64,000 nucleotides of DNA from Ceratorhiza oryzae-sativae (lineage: Eukaryota; Basidiomycota; Agaricomycetes; Cantharellales; Ceratobasidiaceae). The notes beneath the pieces are model-generated. The model saw nothing but the letters and a program-made list of their open reading frames with translations. It made no database searches and was not told where the DNA came from. Positions within the stretch are counted from its first letter, which is position 1. The number at the start of each line of letters is the position of its first letter. The DNA lies in the NCBI GenBank assembly GCA_030998015.1, contig JARWMV010000022.1, forward strand, positions 1 to 64,000, in the 5' to 3' direction. This document shows, piece after piece, positions 58,135 through 64,000 of the stretch. Made by a program: the position numbers and the translations under genes.

Positions 58135-58588
58135 TGTCACAACCTGACATGCATACATTCACCACATAATATTTTCTTGAATTATTACAATTTTTAGGAA
58201 CATTTTCAAAACACACTTTCCTTTCATGGGACAACTGTATCATGTGACTCATGGAATGTTCCACACTGCTTACCAAGATATATTTCAAGTCTGATGTGAA
58301 ATTCCACTGCTCCACAGCAGCTTCTATTGCTTAGCAATATCACTTGTAGTATAGTTGTGTTTGTTTTGATGTGGCTAGAAGATTGGATATAAACCAGGTC
58401 AAGTTTGACAAGGTCTCCTCACAAACTTGACGTCCCTGTCAGTTACAAGTTTTACTCTTTCTTGCTCACTACCTTGCAACATATTGTTGTCACCCTTCCC
58501 ACCCTTGTTGCTGCTGCCAAGTTGTTTCCAGACTCTGCCCTTGTGATCTAAGGCGTCTACACTCTCACTTGACTTGTCACTGCTTACA
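58135..58588 (+). mobile_element. LTR of gypsy-2, copy b
   Basis: A 454-base copy of 50959-51412 in opposite orientation, starting TGTCACAACC and ending TGCTTACA. Flanks (ATAGA and TTAGG) give no target duplication. It could be the 5' LTR of the relic to its right (58780 onward). Confidence 0.8.
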
Positions 58589-58779
58589 TTAGGTCAAGTT
58601 CATGACCTGTAGGTTCAGTATTGCCTGAACCCCTGCCTCTGCTGTCCCAAACACTGTCAGTGTTGTCTCAAGCTTACTCAGGGTTGCCCTCCACAATCCC
58701 ACTCCACCCATCCACAGTCACAAGTAATTATTGCCATATCTGTGCCTCCACAAAGCTCTATCCTGATTGAAGTGCTGCA

Positions 58780-59700
58780 ATGGCAGCTCATCAACAAATT
58801 GAGCCTCTTGTGCATCAGAACAAGCGTCAGTTCTCCAATCTCTTTCATCAACAAGAGGTGGGGTTACACTTTGCCCTTAAGTTGTTGGGTAATGGAGGTC
58901 ACCTTCCTATTCCTGTAACATGGGATACATTACCCTTGTCTTGGGCAAGTACACTATGGCAGAACACATTTTCTAGCTGCCAGTTGTGGCTACTACCTTT
59001 AGCAATGAAGATTGCTGCTCCCTATGTGGTTGGTTTGGCCATCTATCCATCCACTGCTTCACCCTTAACTCCATCAATGACATCCTTGAGAACAACAGGC
59101 ACATCAACTTTTACTGCATTGTCATCACCAAAGTCAAACCCCATAAAGTTGGCAACACCCAACAACAGTTCACAACTCCCCCTGGTGCTCCTGAGTGCCA
59201 CATCCACCACCACCCCAACCAAGCCACCTTCCCTGCCCAGTGCCCTTACTGTCCAAAGGAGCATGCCTTTCTATACAGATATCACCTCTGTCACCACTCT
59301 GATCTTTAAGCTGGCTTACCACCTCAATCACAACCTCATCTGATACTTGCTCAACTGAGCCCAACATGCTGAGGACAACACCCACTACTACCAAGATAAG
59401 GCAGAAAACTTTAAAGTGGAAAAACTAATTGCCAAAGACATTGGCAACTACCTCACTGGTGTAATCTGAAAGAAAGAGGAAGAATACACTGAACTCCTCC
59501 ACCAATTCCATAGACTAAGCTGCCTATACCTGCAGTTTATTGGCCAACAGTATGCCCACTCCCTAGCTCCCTCACTGTCCCACTCTAACCACCAACTTAG
59601 TGGTGCACTGTCTCCTACACCTGAACCAGAAATCAAGGCTCTTGCACAACACCTTGAGGCAATATTACCTGGAACCACTTGGCCAGGACCAAACTAAGTT
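58780..59700 (+). pseudogene. Gag-like nucleocapsid relic
   Basis: In one frame CSLCGWFGHLSIHC near 59015 is a C-x2-C-x4-H-x4-C zinc knuckle, the hallmark of retroelement nucleocapsids. A Cys-rich CPYCPKEHAF segment follows near 59240. A shifted frame to 59695 has KVEKLIAKDIGNYLTGVI and a Pro-rich tail. Frame changes show it is dead. It lies directly downstream of the gypsy-2-type LTR at 58135-58588, so it may be the gag of that family. Confidence 0.5.
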
Positions 59701-59729
59701 AAAAGAAATCCCAATACTATACCAAGATA

Positions 59730-59837
59730 GGGATGCTGTGCCAGAATAGATTTTTGTAATAGTCTTCATTCCTGCAATTACAATTTGTATATTCCTGCAC
59801 CTGCCAGAATTTAGAATTCATTCTGGCACAGCATCCC
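59730..59837. mobile_element. 108-base MITE with 18-base perfect inverted ends
   Basis: The ends are GGGATGCTGTGCCAGAAT and its exact complement ATTCTGGCACAGCATCCC. TA lies directly outside at 59728-59729 and 59838-59839. This fits a Tc1/mariner-type MITE. Its termini match those of the larger TIR elements at 55399 and 62206. Confidence 0.9.
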
Positions 59838-60037
59838 TATACTAGGATGAATTTGAGAAAGGGTGTTTGGACTTTAAGGATGTTAGCCTATTTTTTTCAG
59901 GCAAAGACTACTACCTGATTTTGAAGTTACTGTAAACAGCAAGCAGAAATTCTACAGAAACCACATGCCTCAAGACTTTCCTGTATTAACCCATTGTCTC
60001 CATCAATTGAATTAGATTCCTAGGTTCCCCTCCAAAC
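59838..60037. other. Short spacer
   Basis: Nothing coding was recognised between the MITE and the gag of gypsy-3. Confidence 0.3.
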
Positions 60038-62205
60038 ATGTCTACCTCTCAAGGGGCCACACCAACACAGCCAATATGGACAACCAACATGACAGAGGGA
60101 CAGATCCAACATTCGTGCTCAAATATTGACACCATCAGTGATGCCATCAGGGCACTCCAATCTTACATCAGTGACATAGACACAAATGCCACAACAAGGT
60201 ACAATGATGTGCAGCAGCAGATCACCAATGAAATGCACACCACCAACACAAAGGTCAATGGTCTGGCAGCAAACCTTAATACCCTGAGTGGTATCTAAGC
60301 ACAAATCCAACAAACCCTGAATGCCTTGACTGGCCACCAGGCTGCACCAGCCCCACAAGTATCCCCTCCAGCACAAATACCTCAACCCCAACCAACTGCT
60401 GGGAGAAACACCATCCAGTTAAAAATGATGTCCCCTACCAAGTTTGATGGCAGCAAGCAAGAAGACACAACCTCATTCCAGATCTCTTGTATGAGATACA
60501 TCACCACCAACATGCCCAACACCACAGCTGATCAACAAATTGCCTACATCACATCATACCTAGATGGGACTGCAACTGAGTGGGCAAACACATATTTTGA
60601 ACAAGAGATTATCAACCACACCAAAGTCCCTTGGCTGCATGATACTGACCTATTCTGGCAAGAATTCAGGGTACAATATAGCAATGTCAATTGCAATGAA
60701 AATTATTGTGAAAAATGGCAGAAGCTAGAGCAAACCAAGACCATGCAAGACTACCTCATGCTATGCAACTTGTACTCAACAGGCCTCAGATACAACAATG
60801 CTGCTCTTCATGACCAGTTCTATGCAGGACTGTCTGATGACATCTGAAATTCCATGGTTGTCCAGAATTATGATCCAACCACACACACTCTTGCAGAAGT
60901 CACCCAGAAGGCACTGGACATTGACTGACACCTCATCTCTTTTGGAGGCAGAAGAACACACACTGCTGCCAAGGCTATCTTACCCAATCTCAAAACTGTC
61001 ACCCCTGCATCAACTAGCAACACTCATGAACAATTCACCAAAGGGGACTGGATCTATATCATTAAGGATGGCAAGGTAGTAAAGGGACAAGTTGTGTCAA
61101 TCAGACAAAATACCAAGGGACAGACTGTCCCTACAGTGAAGTGGGACAACCCCACATCAAATGTGCAAACATTGTTCAAGGAGATCCAGAAGAATAACCA
61201 TCCCCCAGTAACCCAGAAGGCAAGGGATCCAGGTGCCATGGACCTAGAGTTGGCTGGAAAGGGGAAGGGGCTGATTATCTGTCACAATTGTGGAGGAAAG
61301 GAGCATATTGCTGCAAAATGCCTGTCACAGAAACTATTGGGATATGAAGTGGCCATAGAGGAGCCTGAAACTAGTGAGGATGTGTCTTTAAAAGACTAAG
61401 CTCAAGCAGTTCTTGGAAGGCTGTCTTGGGCTCAATTTTGAATGATGTACAAAAGGAAAACATGTGTAAGGACTTTGAATGTATGTCCCTTGGAAATGAA
61501 TCCCAACTCCAATTCTTCTTTCATGCTTTTCCCCTGAGTACTACTTCCAAACAAAGGTCAACTTATACAATGAAAAAGTTCACTTGCTGGGCTATGATTG
61601 ACTCAGGTGCCACTTCAATATTTATACATGAAAATCTGGTCAAGCAGTACCAAATACCAACCCAAAAGCTGAGAACCCCTGGAAAGCTAAGGGTCATTGA
61701 TGGCAGAGAAATCAACTCTGGAAGGGTTGATATGTATTGTACCTTTGAACTAGTCATACAAGGGCACTGAGAAATACTGAGTGCCTAGGTGGTCAACATA
61801 GGTGAAAATGACCTTATGCTGGGAATGTCATGGCTCAAGTATTGCAACCCACATATTGATTGGGAATCAAAGGTCCTTGACTTCAACTCACCAATATGCT
61901 CTGGACACTGCCTCTCCCAGCCAATCCATGCAAGGGCAAACAAGCCAAAAACCCTGCAACTATCTGCAATAGAAGGGAATGCCACCCTTCACCCAAAAAT
62001 ATGAGGAATTCCAAAACATCTTTGCAGGAGAGGACAATGAGCAACCTTTGCCACATTACACAGAATGGGACTTTGGAGTGGACCTAAAACCAGATGTCAA
62101 AATTGGCCACAGACCTGTCTATAGTGTGGGAGAAAAGGAAGACACTGAACTGTGCAAGAACCTGGACAGGCAATTAAGGAATGGCCACATCAGGCCATCT
62201 AAATA
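60038..62205 (+). pseudogene. Ty3/gypsy relic 3 (gag, protease, start of RT)
   Basis: The gag begins at 60038 and, with a TAA near 60297 and TGAs near 60845 and 60926, runs to 61399. It has the capsid-like ATEWANTYFEQEI and a CHNCGGKEHIAAKC zinc knuckle near 61285. The protease frame at 61426-61770 has WAMIDSGATSIFIHE, the active-site Asp. After stops near 61770 it continues with LMLGMSWL and, near 62000-62205, the linker that leads into the RT (EEFQNIFAGEDN, NGHIRPSK). The 3' part is removed by the TIR element inserted at 62206. It could be the missing 5' half of a family like gypsy-1, but the protease ends differ. Confidence 0.85.
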
Positions 62206-63014
62206 AGGGTGCTGTGCCAGGATCCTGCAGATGGAATGTGCAGGAATTCCATATGAAATTCTGGCATATTCTGGTGCTGCAGGAGACAGAGGCAGTGCAG
62301 GATTTGCCCCAGGGGTGCCAGTGTCCTGGGTGGAGTCCTCCAGTGCCTGCATTCCTGCATTCCTGCACCATTGCATGACCCCCACCATTTGTAGCATTCA
62401 ATACACCATTAAATGCGCAAAATTCAGCAGAACTCATCAATGTATACATCATGTATTAGAAATTGAAATTGAGTGAGATTGACATACTTTAGTCTCGGGA
62501 AAATAGTCAGGAGTCAGTGCAACCACTCATGCTTGCCTAACTAAGCATTGAACAGGAGCATGTACATACCATTCAACTTGCCTTGCTGAGGGGAATCAAA
62601 TAAGCTCACTCACATCCTAATCCAACTCATTTCTGAGGAGATATAAGCAATATACAGGGGGTTAGCCCTGAGCAGCACCACAGGCACTAGTGAAACCAGC
62701 CATGGAAACTTTGCTCCCCTGTAAGAAATTGATGTGAACCACTGTAGTTGTGCTGTTTACCAAAAATCAGGATGATTGGGGCTGTGTTAGTGGGCAAAAT
62801 CCAGGGAACATACCCCCCTGATGCTCAAAATACCCCTAAATTGCCTCTGCACAAGTGTACACTTAATGACAGGAGCTCTGAGCCTCATTGATCTATTCAG
62901 AGGTGTTTGTTACCCTATTCTATATGCCTGGTGTACTCCAAAACAGCCCTTTAACAAAATTTTCTGACCATGTGCAACAATTCAGCTTGGATGTCACCAG
63001 CAACACATGAACAG
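62206..63014 (-). mobile_element. TIR element (non-autonomous), copy 2, cut at far end
   Basis: Begins after TA with AGGGTGCTGTGCCAGGA and is the inverted counterpart of about 55958-56784. It is cut at 63014 by LTR-X copy 6. It interrupts the gypsy-3 RT. No coding region was recognised. Confidence 0.7.
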
Positions 63015-64000
63015 TGTTATGGGTCAGGGTACACTTGAATATCTAGAGCTTAAGCAAATGTAGATATGTTAGTATACTCTAATTGTACTCAATACTTCTT
63101 AGACTAGAGTAAGAAGGCTCAAAGTAGTTGCTATGTGATCAAGTAACACTCAATGTAGTCTTAATCTTTCACACTGTAAACTGACTAATTTATAGGTATA
63201 AAGAGCAAGACTACTATGGTCAGGTTCCCTTAGATATCTTAAATGTAGTTCAGCCCTAGTTGCTTGGACCAACTGATACTAATCTTAATACTAGACTTAA
63301 GCGATAGCTTATAGGATAGATGGTGGCTGCCTAATGCATGTACTTCCTCAGCTACAGGTACTTAGATTTCCTCTAATAGCCAGTACTTAATGTCACACTC
63401 AATCAGGCAATATTGTATCCTTATATATCTCTGTATATAAGATACAATGAATCAGACAGTATATAAGTAATATGGTACTTTATTCCTCAATACTAGTTAT
63501 ATAAGAAATCACACACAGACAAGAGAAAATAGAAAGGTCATAGAAACCAATAACCAGTCTGGGTTGAGTAGAGGAGGGAGGTGGTCTGGAAGGGCCTCAG
63601 AGGAGGTCCTTTTATACCCTGAGGAGGGCATTCCAGAGCCAAATAGATACATGCATGCCTGTGCAATCATCAAAAGAGGGTACTGCTATACTTGGGGTAC
63701 ACCCTAGCCCAGTATAGGATAAAAGAGTAAAGACAGGGTGTGGATTGAAGGCATTGATGCATCTGAGACCTGCTATTGGCTTGTAGATCATATTATCATA
63801 GTATATACATGTAATGAACAGAGGCTACATCTCAGTGAGTCATAAAGTGAGTCAGAGAAGCTTCTGGATCAATTTGGGAAGCTCTCCTGACTTACTGGAG
63901 TCATTAGATCTTGATTGATGGTCCAGTAAGATTCTAATGATCTTCGGGCCATTCCGGCACGAGGATCCGGTGGATCGCGACGATCTTCGGGCAGCAGATA
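63015..64000 (-). mobile_element. LTR family X, copy 6 (partial, runs off the window)
   Basis: Begins TGTTATGGGTCAGGG and matches the other inverted copies up to the window end. The last part (about 63930-64000) is CpG-rich, like the central cluster of copies 1 and 5. Its right boundary is outside the window. Confidence 0.9.

Overview
The window looks like nuclear DNA of a filamentous fungus, most likely an agaricomycete basidiomycete. The genes are split by many GT-AG introns of about 45-65 bases. The transposons are those common in mushroom-forming fungi: Ty3/gypsy, Tnp2/CACTA, a Penelope-like element and LINE-type RNase H relics. The repeats have lost CpG in the way methylated basidiomycete transposons do. 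Species cannot be fixed from the sequence; Rhizoctonia/Ceratobasidium is only a guess.

Region 1 (about 1-19.5 kb) has normal CpG and holds a compact island of genes that look like chromatin factors. Three genes, at 5893-8801 (-), 9219-10874 (+) and 16867-19469 (+), share a C-terminal module of unknown function. They combine it differently with a sirtuin (Sir2, Hst3/Hst4-like) domain and a PHD/ADD-like zinc finger. One sirtuin keeps its catalytic motifs, one has lost them, and one gene has no sirtuin. Between them lie a predicted 71-residue gene (11710-12076) and a larger gene (12410-13683) whose N-termini imitate the histone H3 tail. The larger gene has a paralogue at 1505-2597 without the tail. 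Five of the seven genes have a CACGTG box within about 90 bases of the start codon or share one in a divergent promoter. My main proposal is that these genes form a locus of H3-tail mimics beside proteins of H3-reader and H3-deacetylase type. A higher-order tandem repeat lies at 3.44-4.85 kb.

Region 2 (19.7-23.4 kb) has LINE/RNase H relics and a six-unit satellite of about 230 bases. Each unit carries a CACGTG(A)C box and a GC-rich palindrome. Region 3 (23.4-31.9 kb) returns to normal CpG. It holds a Lys/Pro-rich many-exon gene with two in-frame stops, an array of small hairpins abutting a truncated RecQ-like helicase, a fold-back element, and a nuclease-plus-kinase protein resembling Crinkler-type effectors.

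Region 4 (about 32-64 kb) is a CpG-poor graveyard of nested transposons. It contains six copies of a 1.3-kb LTR (three with clear 5-base target duplications), three gypsy relics, two Tnp2 pieces, a Penelope-like element followed by a telomere-like tract, and a TIR family that includes a 108-base MITE. Stop codons in the best gypsy relic sit almost all where CGA arginine codons are expected, which points to CpG deamination as the cause of death.
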